The notes beneath the pieces were generated by a model. The model saw only the letters and a program-made list of their open reading frames with translations. It was not told the origin of the DNA and searched no databases. Shown here piece after piece: positions 57,565 through 64,000 of a stretch of DNA of 64,000 nt (position 1 is its first letter; each line of letters starts with the position of its first letter). The translations under genes and the position numbers were made by a program. Source of the DNA: Janthinobacterium agaricidamnosum (lineage in GTDB: Bacteria > Pseudomonadota > Gammaproteobacteria > Burkholderiales > Burkholderiaceae_D); the NCBI RefSeq assembly GCF_003667705.1, contig NZ_CP033019.1, positions 3,224,001 to 3,288,000 of the forward strand, read 5' to 3'.

Positions 57565-57947
57565 GGGCGCACCTCTGCAGCTGGTGCGCCGAACATGGCG
57601 GCGACGAGTGGATCACGGCCGTGCTCGCCGCGCGGCCAGTTGCTGCTGCGATTACGGTAGAGGTCGAATTCAGCCTGATCATCCAGATCGGGCATGCCGT
57701 ACAGGGCGCGAACGTGCGCAGCTGCCGGCTCGATCAACACGAGTTGGCCGGCCGTGACCAGCTTGGCCAGGCGTTTGCGCACGGTCTCGCGGTGGAGCGT
57801 CAGGTCCAGGGCAATATCGCCGATGGTTGCGGCGCCACAGCGCTTGACCATGGCCAGGATATCGGCGGCGCGGTCGGCGTTGGCGGAATTGCGGATAGAT
57901 GCTACGCCAGCAGGCGGGCGCGTGCGATTGTCAGCTTGGCCATTCAC
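57561..57947 (-). CDS. HTH protein, paralogue of the 49149 gene
   Basis: 128 residues from GTG 57947 (GTGA overlap with the KilA-N gene). A winged helix (ADILAMVKRCGAATIGDIAL, DLTLHRETVRKRLAKLVTAG) is followed by a tail ending RNRSSNWPRGEHGRDPLVAA then MFGAPA. The tail matches the end of 49149-49556. Two such proteins bracket the DNA-modification genes. Confidence 0.75.
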   Translation of the reverse strand: MNGQADNRTRPPAGVASIRNSANADRAADILAMVKRCGAATIGDIALDLTLHRETVRKRLAKLVTAGQLVLIEPAAAHVRALYGMPDLDDQAEFDLYRNRSSNWPRGEHGRDPLVAAMFGAPAAEVRP

Positions 57948-58693
57948 AACGCCACCTCCGCCAGGACTGAGTCGCGCCACTTCACTTGCTGGATTGGCGT
58001 GCCGCTGGCATGCGCCTTACCGGTGTCCATCACGTAGGCATGCTCCCTGCCCTTCTCCGTCGGCACCCAGTGCCCGGCGATGTTCTCTTGCAGGCCAGCC
58101 TGCACCAGCAGCTGGTTGAACGACTTGCCGCTCTTGACAAAGCGGCTTCCCAGCTCCGTCGGCGTGTAGTAAATCTCTTGGCTGGGCGTGGCCAAGTGCG
58201 TGCGCTCCATCAGCTGCAGCATGTTCACGCCGGTCAGCGCGGCCGTGCCCTGGTTCGCGCTGATAGCCGCAGCGTTCTTGTCGAGCCCGATCAGGCGCGC
58301 AATGCCGAAGATCGCACGGAATTCCTTGGCGGGCGAGACTGCGCTGCGTGCGGGCGCGGCGGCCGGCGCCTGGCCGGTGGCAACGCCGTCAAAGGTACGG
58401 ATGACTTCCAGGTGGAACTTGGGGCTGATCCACATGGCGTAGGCGTAGACCAGTTCCTTGCAAACGTATGTGCCGCCCGTCCGGCCCTCGGATTTAACTA
58501 CAGGAATTCCCGTAGTTTCCAATTCTGCAACAAGCTCCTTGGTTTGCTGATTAATCAGCCACGCGGATGGCTCGTGACGGCGTTCGCCGCCGGCCGCTTG
58601 GTGCAGGTCGTTCAAGCGAAAACGGCCTGCCTGATCTGTTGCAATGGCCGTATTCGCAATGCTGATGCTTTTCTGTTGTACAATTTGGCTCAT
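57944..58693 (-). CDS. KilA-N domain protein
   Basis: 249 residues from ATG 58693. The N-terminal KilA-N domain reads ISIANTAIATDQAGRFRLND, SAWLINQQTKELVAELETTG and GRTGGTYVCKELVYAYAMWI. The C-terminal region (YTPTELGSRFVKSGKSFNQL, then GHWVPTEKGREHA) is an antirepressor-type C-terminal domain. Proteins of this build act as phage regulators or antirepressors. It starts just downstream of a hairpin. Confidence 0.85.
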   Translation of the reverse strand: MSQIVQQKSISIANTAIATDQAGRFRLNDLHQAAGGERRHEPSAWLINQQTKELVAELETTGIPVVKSEGRTGGTYVCKELVYAYAMWISPKFHLEVIRTFDGVATGQAPAAAPARSAVSPAKEFRAIFGIARLIGLDKNAAAISANQGTAALTGVNMLQLMERTHLATPSQEIYYTPTELGSRFVKSGKSFNQLLVQAGLQENIAGHWVPTEKGREHAYVMDTGKAHASGTPIQQVKWRDSVLAEVAL

Positions 58694-58725
58694 AAATTCT
58701 CTCAAAGATTTATAGCGTTTCAAGG

Positions 58726-58751
58726 AAGCCCGCCTGCAAGCGGGCTTTTTT
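58726..58751 (+). terminator. Hairpin with T-run on the plus strand
   Basis: AAGCCCGC, loop CTGCAA, GCGGGCTT then TTTT on the plus strand. It lies between the minus-strand 58750 and 58693 genes, so for those genes only the hairpin counts; as a plus terminator it would block antisense transcription of the early operon. Confidence 0.6.
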
Positions 58752-58920
58752 ATTGGCTGGCGCGCTGCTCTTCGAGCATTGCTTCGTAGTGCTGACGCGT
58801 CCGGACGTGGCCGGGATCAACAGGCAACGCGCCATCGTGCGGCTCTTGCTGGGCGTGACCGCCCTGCTCGCCCAGCGCCGCGCTTGCGCCGGGCGCCGGC
58901 TGCGTGGTCGACCAGGTCAA
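58750..58920 (-). CDS. Small phage protein with TTG start (56 residues)
   Basis: Found by reading the gap. TTG at 58920 overlaps the stop of the upstream HTH gene (TTGA). The product (MTWSTTQPAPGASAALGEQG, then HVRTRQHYEAMLEEQRASQ) has normal composition and ends at the hairpin. Helical C-terminus; function unknown. Confidence 0.55.
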   Translation of the reverse strand: MTWSTTQPAPGASAALGEQGGHAQQEPHDGALPVDPGHVRTRQHYEAMLEEQRASQ

Positions 58921-59180
58921 GCCGCCACCTCGGCGCGCGCGATGCGCTTGAGCTCGCGGATCGACACGTCGAACACCTCGTGCATGCGGATCAGCAACGA
59001 GGCGCCAATCGGCAGGCGGCCGTGGCGAATCTTCGAGATCACTGGCGGCGCCACTTCCAGCGCGCGGGCCAGCGCTGCATCGTTCTTCGGGCCCTTGGCC
59101 AGCAGCATGTCGAGCAATTCGTTGTTGCCGTGGGCGTCGTCCAGCGAGCGATACGGCGATGTGGCTGTTGTTTGCGTCAT
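58917..59180 (-). CDS. Cro/CI-family HTH regulator
   Basis: 87 residues. The helix-turn-helix is LDMLLAKGPKNDAALARALE followed by VAPPVISKIRHGRLPIGASL. Small size and place in the early operon fit a CII- or Cro-like transcription factor. Its operator is not known. Confidence 0.8.
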   Translation of the reverse strand: MTQTTATSPYRSLDDAHGNNELLDMLLAKGPKNDAALARALEVAPPVISKIRHGRLPIGASLLIRMHEVFDVSIRELKRIARAEVAA

Positions 59181-59256
59181 GTCATATTCCTAATTGATGG
59201 TGATTAAAGTGGCCGATTCCGGCCGTGCAATGCTGTAGCTGTCGGGTGCGGGTTCG

Positions 59257-59472
59257 TTATGGTGGCTCGCGCCGCGGCACCTCGTATTTCTTCGCCACCC
59301 TGTCGGTGGCATCGCGCCATTTCTGGCGCGCTTCCTTGTGCGCAGCCTTCGCCGCGCTCTCGCCCTCCCCGTCCTTGGCGCCCTGCAGGTCTTTCTCGGC
59401 CTGGCGGTAAATCATCGAACGCTGGAATACCAGCTCCTTTTCCTCGGCTGTCACCTCGGCTGGTTTATTCAA
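59257..59472 (-). CDS. Small helical phage protein (71 residues)
   Basis: MNKPAEVTAEEKELVFQRSM, YRQAEKDLQGAKDGEGESAA and HKEARQKWRDATDRVAKKYE. Almost wholly helical and charged, coiled-coil-like. Possibly a small DNA-associated or regulatory protein. No family recognised. Confidence 0.6.
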   Translation of the reverse strand: MNKPAEVTAEEKELVFQRSMIYRQAEKDLQGAKDGEGESAAKAAHKEARQKWRDATDRVAKKYEVPRREPP

Positions 59473-59489
59473 TAGCTGCCTCCATGCCG

Positions 59490-59777
59490 TTAAACCCGCA
59501 TCCGCACGACGCGAGGGACCAGGCCGAAGCTGGGGCGGTGCGCCTGGAGTGGGCCCAGCTTTTCCCGTGATTTGGGTCTAGCCCCGTTCGAAAACGGCGG
59601 CGTATCATTGCGTTTCGGCCTGGCGTCCAGGTGATTGCGGATGATCACGATCGTGCATTCGTTCAGCACGTCGCTGACGGTCTTGCGCATCGCCGTGCAT
59701 GCGGCTTGCAAGGCATCCTTGTTGTCGTCAGTGATGTAGCCCTTGACGAGCGCGGTACGTTTTTGCTTCTGTTTCAT
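59490..59777 (-). CDS. Small basic phage protein (95 residues)
   Basis: ATG 59777 has GGAGAAAACC just before it. MKQKQKRTALVKGYITDDNK, DALQAACTAMRKTVSDVLNE and CTIVIIRNHLDARPKRND suggest a short ribbon-helix-like or DNA-binding N-terminal part, then a basic tail (PPFSNGARPKSREKLGPLQA). Function unknown. Confidence 0.6.
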   Translation of the reverse strand: MKQKQKRTALVKGYITDDNKDALQAACTAMRKTVSDVLNECTIVIIRNHLDARPKRNDTPPFSNGARPKSREKLGPLQAHRPSFGLVPRVVRMRV

Positions 59778-59848
59778 GGTTTTCTCCTGGTGGTCGGTGT
59801 TACAGGGTTTGGGTACAGCGAAAATGCAGGGTGATGCTTGGTGCTGTT

Positions 59849-59986
59849 TTACGGTGGGCGCTCGCTTGCTGGCGATGCGCACTCCTCGAGCGGCGCGCCG
59901 CGAAGCAGCTGGCGCGGATCGAGAAGCGGGATAACTGCGCAGCCGTCTAGTGGGCACAGTGGGAAAATGTGAATGCGGTGGATCAT
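59849..59986 (-). CDS. Small phage protein coupled to the Cro-like gene (45 residues)
   Basis: Found by reading the gap. ATG 59986 overlaps the stop of the Cro-like gene (ATGA). MIHRIHIFPLCPLDGCAVIP, then LLDPRQLLRGAPLEECASPA. The tight coupling supports it; the function is unknown. Confidence 0.55.
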   Translation of the reverse strand: MIHRIHIFPLCPLDGCAVIPLLDPRQLLRGAPLEECASPASERPP

Positions 59987-60291
59987 GGCTTGGCGCCGAC
60001 GTCAATGACGATGTCGGCGCTCGCAGGCAGGGCGTCGAAGGCGCCGTTGATGATGGCGGGATGGCGATCTTCATGGCTTGGATCGGGCGCGAGGTTGGTA
60101 TCGCGGCGCAAGGCGGCAGCCTCCGCCTGTCGAAAGAAGATTTCTGGGTGGGCTAGCTGAACTTTCGGAGGCACGCCGCGCACGGTCCAATTCTGCACTC
60201 GCTGAACGCCGCCCTGCTTATCGTAGCCGAGTCGTTCAGCCAGTTTTGTGGCGCCGCCGAGTGATTCGATAAGTGCTTTGTGGTCTGACAT
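59983..60291 (-). CDS. Cro-like regulator, first early gene
   Basis: 102 residues. The HTH is LIESLGGATKLAERLGYDKQ, GVQRVQNWTVRGVPPKVQLA, as in YdaS/Cro-type proteins; the rest is a short tail. It is divergent from the CI-type repressor with shared operators between them, which is the classic lysis-lysogeny switch. Confidence 0.82.
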   Translation of the reverse strand: MSDHKALIESLGGATKLAERLGYDKQGGVQRVQNWTVRGVPPKVQLAHPEIFFRQAEAAALRRDTNLAPDPSHEDRHPAIINGAFDALPASADIVIDVGAKP

Positions 60292-60324
60292 CGCTGGTTA
60301 CCTGGTTGGTAGATTTAGCGACAT

Positions 60325-60387
60325 TAAACACTATGTTTATAAACAAGTCAAACATTCTTAACCATCTTGTGTAACACAAAATGTTTA
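60325..60387. promoter_or_regulatory. Repressor operators between cro-like and repressor genes
   Basis: Site 1, 60325-60339, is a perfect TAAACA-CTA-TGTTTA palindrome. Site 2, 60373-60387, is AACACA-AAA-TGTTTA with one good half. The same sequence recurs upstream of the 62018 gene. This is the likely binding site of the repressor and/or Cro. Confidence 0.75.
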
Positions 60388-60406
60388 GTTAACGTGAAAA
60401 TAGCGG

Positions 60407-61105
60407 ATGCACAATCAAATGACACGACTTTATGAGGCGGCCAAACTCCTAAAGGGGATTGAAGGGCAGTCCGACGTCGCGCGCGCCATGAACGCGTCAC
60501 CCCAGACCATTAATAATTGGGAAGCGCGCGGCATATCAAAATCTGGGATGTTAAAAGCTCAAGCAGTATTTGGTTGCTCCGCAACTTGGCTTGATACTGG
60601 TGCTGGCCAGATGATGCTGGCCGCGCCAGATGATCCGGGCATCCCAGGCTCGATGCGTGTTGAGCTACGCGACGATTCGTCCAGCGACTACTACAAAATC
60701 CCAAAGGTTCAACTACGACTGCAGGCTGGAATCAATGGCGTTCAGACCGAACCCGACAACTCCGACGGCGGCATGGTGAGCATTCCTCGCGACTGGGCCG
60801 ACCGCGAGGGCTACCACCCTACTCAGCTGTTGGCCACCAAAGTACGCGGTGAAAGTATGGAACCTGCTCTGTATGAGAACGACGTGATTGTCATTAACTT
60901 GAGTGACAAAAAACCGCTCGATGGCGAGGTCTACGCCATCAACTACGAAGGTGAGGCTATCGTTAAGCGCATGTCGCGTGATGCTGGCGAGTGGTGGTTG
61001 ATGTCGGATAATGCCGACCAACGCAAGTATCATCGCAAGCTTTGTCGTGGTGCCGAGTGTATTATTATTGGTCGCGTGATCCGGCGCGAAGGCGGCCGGA
61101 TATGA
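60407..61105 (+). CDS. CI-type LexA-like repressor (S24 autoprotease)
   Basis: 232 residues. N-terminal HTH (GQSDVARAMNASPQTINNWE) and C-terminal S24 peptidase with Ser150 in KVRGESMEPALYENDVIVI and Lys187 in GEAIVKRM. The self-cleavage bond is Ala107-Gly108 in RLQAGING. RecA-ssDNA would trigger cleavage, so the prophage should be SOS-inducible. It is divergent from the cro-like gene. Confidence 0.95.
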   Translation: MHNQMTRLYEAAKLLKGIEGQSDVARAMNASPQTINNWEARGISKSGMLKAQAVFGCSATWLDTGAGQMMLAAPDDPGIPGSMRVELRDDSSSDYYKIPKVQLRLQAGINGVQTEPDNSDGGMVSIPRDWADREGYHPTQLLATKVRGESMEPALYENDVIVINLSDKKPLDGEVYAINYEGEAIVKRMSRDAGEWWLMSDNADQRKYHRKLCRGAECIIIGRVIRREGGRI

Positions 61106-61554
61106 GGCGTGCCGCACTGGGAGTTGCAGCAGCCGCCCTCATTTTGTCCGCCGGCGGTGCTGGTGCGCAGCAAATCAAGGAACCAGCCGCTATTGCAAAA
61201 TTTGTCGCGCCATTTAAGACCTACACTGGCCAGCCACTAATTGAACTATTGGCACAATACGGAATGCGTATTGAATGGATCGACACCACGCCGATTGATA
61301 CAATGATCGCTACTGTTCGGCGCCCAGGCGACCAGAACGGTGACCTGGTGACAATACTATCTCTTACGGGAAAACCAAAGAAGATGCCTTGCAATCTGGA
61401 TAGATGGATGCGGCAGGGCTACGCTGGTGGACATGCTGAGGATATGGCTGAGATTATGTATCGAAATGGTCGGTTTTTGATTAATGCTTCCGATCTAAAC
61501 CCGGTTTTGTATTGGGCTGCGACAGGCAAGTGTTCGACGCAATACTCACTGTAA
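61102..61554 (+). CDS. Exported protein coupled to the repressor
   Basis: 150 residues, ATGA overlap with the repressor gene. A clear Sec signal peptide (MRRAALGVAAAALILSAGGA, cleavage after GAGA) precedes a soluble mature part (FVAPFKTYTGQPLIELLAQY; MRIEWIDTTPIDTMIATVRR). It would be made in lysogens together with the repressor, so it is a good candidate for lysogenic conversion or superinfection exclusion. No family recognised. Confidence 0.8.
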   Translation: MRRAALGVAAAALILSAGGAGAQQIKEPAAIAKFVAPFKTYTGQPLIELLAQYGMRIEWIDTTPIDTMIATVRRPGDQNGDLVTILSLTGKPKKMPCNLDRWMRQGYAGGHAEDMAEIMYRNGRFLINASDLNPVLYWAATGKCSTQYSL

Positions 61555-61566
61555 CTGCCCGACCTG

Positions 61567-61857
61567 TTGAACATCACAGCCGCTATAGTAGAAGCCAAGG
61601 GCATTCGTCTGGCCGTTGTCCTCGCTCCGTTGATTGAAGTCCACCCTACTCCTAATCTAAGCCTCCTCCGTCGCGCGCAGAATCTTTTCCCCACCCTTCC
61701 AATCATGCTCATGTCGCCTCGCGTGGGCGGCTTCTCGCACAGCTACGCTACTTTCAAGCTCGACGAAATCGTCAAGCACGTCAATGCCAATGAGATTGGG
61801 TGGCGTAGCTTTACTCCCGCGCTAACGCTGCCGCCTGACGGCACCCCTCCGTTCTAG
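61567..61857 (+). CDS. Small protein of unknown function (96 residues, TTG start)
   Basis: The frame MNITAAIVEAKGIRLAVVLA, NLSLLRRAQNLFPTLPIML and VKHVNANEIGWRSFTPALTL resembles small cytosolic proteins I have seen with the pattern of a conserved (I/V)VE.xG..xAVVLV start. No ATG; TTG at 61567 follows the exported-protein gene by 12 bases. Function unknown; closes the repressor operon before a terminator. Confidence 0.6.
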   Translation: MNITAAIVEAKGIRLAVVLAPLIEVHPTPNLSLLRRAQNLFPTLPIMLMSPRVGGFSHSYATFKLDEIVKHVNANEIGWRSFTPALTLPPDGTPPF

Positions 61858-61877
61858 GCAAACACCAACACCATCCC

Positions 61878-61902
61878 AGCCCGCAATACGCGGGCTTTTT
61901 TT
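61878..61902 (+). terminator. Intrinsic terminator of the repressor operon
   Basis: AGCCCGC, loop AATAC, GCGGGCT, then TTTTTT. Confidence 0.88.
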
Positions 61903-61942
61903 CGCCTAAAAATTCATCAAGTGTAAGTTTTTTCTGAAATAT

Positions 61943-61984
61943 TAAACAAAATGTTTGACTGAGAAGATAAACATGGTGTTTAAT
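61943..61984 (+). promoter_or_regulatory. Second operator pair over a promoter
   Basis: Site 3 at 61943-61957 is TAAACA-AAA-TGTTTG; site 4 at 61968-61982 is a perfect TAAACA-TGG-TGTTTA. They overlap a promoter TTGACT (61955), 18 bases, TTTAAT (61979). The gene downstream starts at 62018. Repressor control of this operon is therefore likely. Confidence 0.72.
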
Positions 61985-62017
61985 GACGTCATTGAACAGC
62001 AACCACCGGAGCAAATG

Positions 62018-62329
62018 ATGATCAGGAAAAGTAAGCAGAACTGGGCAATAGGAGCAACGGTCAAAGTAGGCTTCTTGAGCGGCTTGCTGGTAGTCGCCGC
62101 GGTACCGACTCCAGGTGATTCTGCGCCTGATGCATACGTCCTCTCCCGAAATAACCAGTTCTATTCCTTCGTGCCTCACAACGGCCTTGCAAAGATCGAC
62201 CCGATAGAAGCCATCGAAATGATTGATTCCGCGAAGGTGCACGCTGAGCGCGCAACAAACGCGGCGATCGAAAAAGCGGCCGCCTCGGCGCGCCATATCG
62301 AAGTCATCAACAAGCTGATGTTTGCTTAA
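62018..62329 (+). CDS. Operator-controlled small protein (103 residues)
   Basis: Start ATG 62018 with GGAG 6 bases before; the frame upstream overlaps the operators and is not needed. MIRKSKQNWAIGATVKVGFL is followed by a hydrophobic run (SGLLVVAAVPTP), a beta part and a helical Ala-rich C-terminus (VHAERATNAAIEKAAASARH). Function unknown. It heads a chain of small genes towards the missing right end. Confidence 0.65.
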   Translation: MIRKSKQNWAIGATVKVGFLSGLLVVAAVPTPGDSAPDAYVLSRNNQFYSFVPHNGLAKIDPIEAIEMIDSAKVHAERATNAAIEKAAASARHIEVINKLMFA

Positions 62330-62340
62330 AGGAACAGGTC

Positions 62341-62433
62341 ATGTCACGCGCCGAACTAGCAGCACTTGAAGCAGCCCTGATCGCCGCCGGCGAACAGATC
62401 CCGGTCGTGCACGTTGCAGCGACGCGCCGTTAA
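62341..62433 (+). CDS. Micro-protein (30 residues)
   Basis: Found by reading the gap. AAAGGAACAGGTC precedes ATG 62341. MSRAELAALEAALIAAGEQI, then PVVHVAATRR. Short amphipathic helix, 11 bases after the previous stop. Likely a real small gene of the chain; function unknown. Confidence 0.5.
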   Translation: MSRAELAALEAALIAAGEQIPVVHVAATRR

Positions 62434-62455
62434 TCACTTTTCACAGGAATACGTC

Positions 62456-62671
62456 ATGCACGCCGACACCATCGCCAAAACTCGCACCTTCCGCAGCGCA
62501 GAAGCCTGCAGCGACTTTGCGCTCGAACGCGCCTTCGCCCGGTGGGTGGCAGCTCTTGAAATTGCGCTGGGTTTCAAGCTCGATGCGTCAGCACTGGAAC
62601 TCGCCGACGAACTGTTCGCCTCGGACTGGTCTGTCGAAGACGCGGTCGGTGAATTCTCGAAGGCGGTCTGA
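62456..62671 (+). CDS. Small helical phage protein (71 residues)
   Basis: ATG 62456 preceded by AGGAATACGTC. MHADTIAKTRTFRSAEACSD, ALERAFARWVAALEIALGFK and LADELFASDWSVEDAVGEFS. Helical, acidic C-terminus. TGA is directly followed by the next ATG. Confidence 0.6.
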   Translation: MHADTIAKTRTFRSAEACSDFALERAFARWVAALEIALGFKLDASALELADELFASDWSVEDAVGEFSKAV

Positions 62672-62950
62672 ATGAGCGCCCGCGACCACGACACCGCCAA
62701 GCTGCAAGCCGAGTTGGCCCAGCACCTGGCTGCTGCCACAGCGCCAGCCCCGCGCTTTCACTTCGACGTGACTATTCGCTTCACGGACGGCACGTACCGC
62801 AACAAGGTCCGCGCCCGCAACAAAAGTGTGGCGCATGCCATGGCCCTGACGGATGCACGCATGGCCTCGCCCTGCAGCACCTTCTACGGCAAAGAGGTCG
62901 GCCACCTGGTCGAGCTGGCCAAACAAGATCAGCGGTCGCCCGCGCCGTAG
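62672..62950 (+). CDS. Small phage protein (92 residues)
   Basis: MSARDHDTAKLQAELAQHLA, FHFDVTIRFTDGTYRNKVRA and AMALTDARMASPCSTFYGKE. N-terminal helix then a small beta-alpha fold. Directly adjacent to the previous gene. Function unknown. Confidence 0.6.
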   Translation: MSARDHDTAKLQAELAQHLAAATAPAPRFHFDVTIRFTDGTYRNKVRARNKSVAHAMALTDARMASPCSTFYGKEVGHLVELAKQDQRSPAP

Positions 62951-63077
62951 TTCAAGGCGGGACAGGCCGGCGGGCCGGATAAATGCCCTGTGGGATCAGC
63001 ATGCCCCGATTGATCTTCGTGAGGATCGGGCGCCCGGGGAAGCCCGGCGCCACAACCAACCTTGAAGGAAATACAGC
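62951..63077. other. Spacer with weak hairpins
   Basis: No firm gene. A frame from 63001 (MPRLIFVRIGRPGKPGATTN) overlaps the next gene out of phase; doubtful. Confidence 0.35.
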
Positions 63078-63257
63078 ATGTCGAATTTCAAAGAAAACCA
63101 AAAAGTGAACGTCAAGGGCACCAAAACCGACCCGGCGGCGCGCCCCGGCAAGTTCATGAAGACGCATCCGGGCGTACGCGGCGACTTCCTGGAAGTGCTG
63201 CTGGACGGCTCGACGCAAAGCCAGCGCTTCCGCCCTTCGCAGGTGTCGGCAGCCTGA
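63078..63257 (+). CDS. Small basic phage protein (59 residues)
   Basis: Found by reading the gap. GAAGGAAATACAGC precedes ATG 63078. MSNFKENQKVNVKGTKTDPA, ARPGKFMKTHPGVRGDFLEV and LLDGSTQSQRFRPSQVS. Beta-type, basic; a nucleic-acid-binding role is possible. Confidence 0.6.
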   Translation: MSNFKENQKVNVKGTKTDPAARPGKFMKTHPGVRGDFLEVLLDGSTQSQRFRPSQVSAA

Positions 63258-63492
63258 TTTACCGGTGCGGCCTGGCGCAGGCCGCCACCCCTGCCCTGCG
63301 CCAGGCGAGCGCAGGAACCACACTATCAGCGGTTGGGCGGCTCCATGTAGCCGCAGCCGCATGGGGCGTAACGCAGAGGCGCAATACCAAGCCTGTGAAG
63401 CGTGAGCAGCCGCTGACAGTGTGGTGAATGCGCAGGCTGATGCGCTGCCCTACGCGGGGCGTTTCTCAACCGGTACCCAGCCCGGAGAGACC
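63258..63492 (+). other. Structured-looking spacer of 235 bases
   Basis: No gene supported. It contains inverted GC-rich pieces (CTGCGCCAGGC near 63296, GCAGGCTGATGCG near 63432) and could encode a structured RNA, but I cannot show one. Confidence 0.3.
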
Positions 63493-63573
63493 ATGCAGGC
63501 GAAAGCCGATTGGAACACTCAAGCCGGAGTCACGACCCGCACCGGCCGCGCTTCCTGGCGTACGCAGGATTGA
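63493..63573 (+). CDS. Micro-protein (26 residues)
   Basis: GGAG stands 6 bases before ATG 63493. MQAKADWNTQAGVTTRTGRA, then SWRTQD and TGA. The good ribosome site supports translation; function unknown. Confidence 0.4.
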   Translation: MQAKADWNTQAGVTTRTGRASWRTQD

Positions 63574-63575
63574 AA

Positions 63576-63646
63576 GCCCCGGAGTGGCTCAGGGCCGGAC
63601 AGCAAGGGCCGGAACTGGTCGAGTTCGATTCTCGGCAGGGGCGCCA
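63576..63646 (+). other. tRNA-like element lacking a normal anticodon arm
   Basis: 71 bases. Acceptor strands GCCCCGG and CAGGGGC pair except one position, followed by G and CCA. A D-type arm (TGGC-TCAGG-GCCG) and a good T-arm (TCGAG-TTCGATT-CTCGG) are present. The 21 bases between them do not form an anticodon stem; instead GGGCCGG is repeated. A decayed tRNA or a tRNA mimic. Confidence 0.35.
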
Positions 63647-63678
63647 CCGAACAACGAAATTAAAATGGGAGCAGCAGA

Positions 63679-64000
63679 ATGTTGACCAATGGACATGCTT
63701 GGGCCGGGTATGCGGATCCAGACACATACGTGCCGTGCTATCCGTTGCACGTTGGCTCGAAGCGCGGTTTTGAAATCGGTAGCGGCGTTGGGGTCTGGGA
63801 TGCAAGCGGCAGGTGGGTGGCCACCTTCCGCAACGCAGAGGACGGCCAGCGTTTCGTTGACGATGGTGTCAAGCGCGCGCAGGAAATGAAGATTGCGCAG
63901 AAGCGAGCTTACGACAATTCGAAAATCGACACCGGCGATGATGACCGCACGCTGTGCCGCGTGTGCCTCAAGTACTTTTCGAGCATGGGCATTGGTCAGC
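63679..64000 (+). CDS. Phage protein, cut by the window end
   Basis: At least 107 residues from ATG 63679, with GGGAG 7 bases before. MLTNGHAWAGYADPDTYVPC, YPLHVGSKRGFEIGSGVGVW and DASGRWVATFRNAEDGQRFV, then a late CRVC pair (DRTLCRVCLKYFSS) that may bind zinc with residues beyond the window. Function unknown; it continues the plus-strand chain towards the likely integrase end. Confidence 0.7.
   Translation, partial: MLTNGHAWAGYADPDTYVPCYPLHVGSKRGFEIGSGVGVWDASGRWVATFRNAEDGQRFVDDGVKRAQEMKIAQKRAYDNSKIDTGDDDRTLCRVCLKYFSSMGIGQ

Overview
The window is about 60 % G+C and reads as a beta-proteobacterium of the Oxalobacteraceae type (Janthinobacterium, Massilia, Duganella). The clues are Tad-pilus genes, a PEP-CTERM protein, a LexA box of the CTGT-N8-ACAG type and the style of the phage genes. 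The species assignment is inference.

Bases 1-9352 are chromosomal. The end of a Tad (Flp) pilus cluster (TadC-like C-terminus, then a DUF192-TadE fusion) runs 8 bases later into a 1729-residue RHS protein. That protein has a Sec signal peptide and a C-terminal DUF2235-type alpha/beta-hydrolase domain. Four tandem, nearly identical lipoprotein genes follow and are the likely immunity set for this predicted lipase toxin.

Bases 9353-15277 are a patchwork: a truncated MFS transporter, two orphan genes of unknown function, a TetR regulator divergent from an FAD-dependent CPYC oxidoreductase across a clear promoter/operator, two gene remnants and a SAM methyltransferase.

From about 15278 to beyond the end of the window lies a large prophage. 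Its left edge is marked by the 3' half of a tRNA-Val gene, a likely att site; the integrase and the other end are not in view. Read along the minus strand from right to left it has: a CI-type LexA-like repressor on the plus strand divergent from a Cro-like gene; an early operon (small HTH proteins, KilA-N protein, C5 methyltransferase, HNH nuclease, PAPS-reductase-like protein, YbcO-like nuclease, helicase-methyltransferase fusion, DUF1376 and DUF6475 replication-type proteins, and a Q-like antiterminator at 45882-46424); a short cargo island with a tRNA-Gly and a PEP-CTERM gene; then the late operon. The late operon runs from terminase, DUF4055 portal, scaffold and P22-type coat through connector proteins, contractile sheath, tube, frameshifted tail-assembly chaperone and tape measure to a Mu-like baseplate, tail fibre, holin, GH19 endolysin and Rz/Rz1 spanins. 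The virion is therefore predicted to be a myovirus with a P22-type coat protein. At the left end sit a few lysogenic-conversion-type genes, one behind a perfect LexA box.

Seven intrinsic terminators of minus-strand polarity lie inside the late operon, which fits control by the upstream Q-like protein. Four copies of a TAAACA-N3-TGTTTA operator link the repressor/Cro promoter region to a second plus-strand operon at 62 kb. Several genes shorter than 60 codons were found by reading gaps: 9883, 16871, 33839, 38375, 43885, 58750, 59849, 62341, 63078 and 63493. The frameshift extension at 28759 was found the same way.
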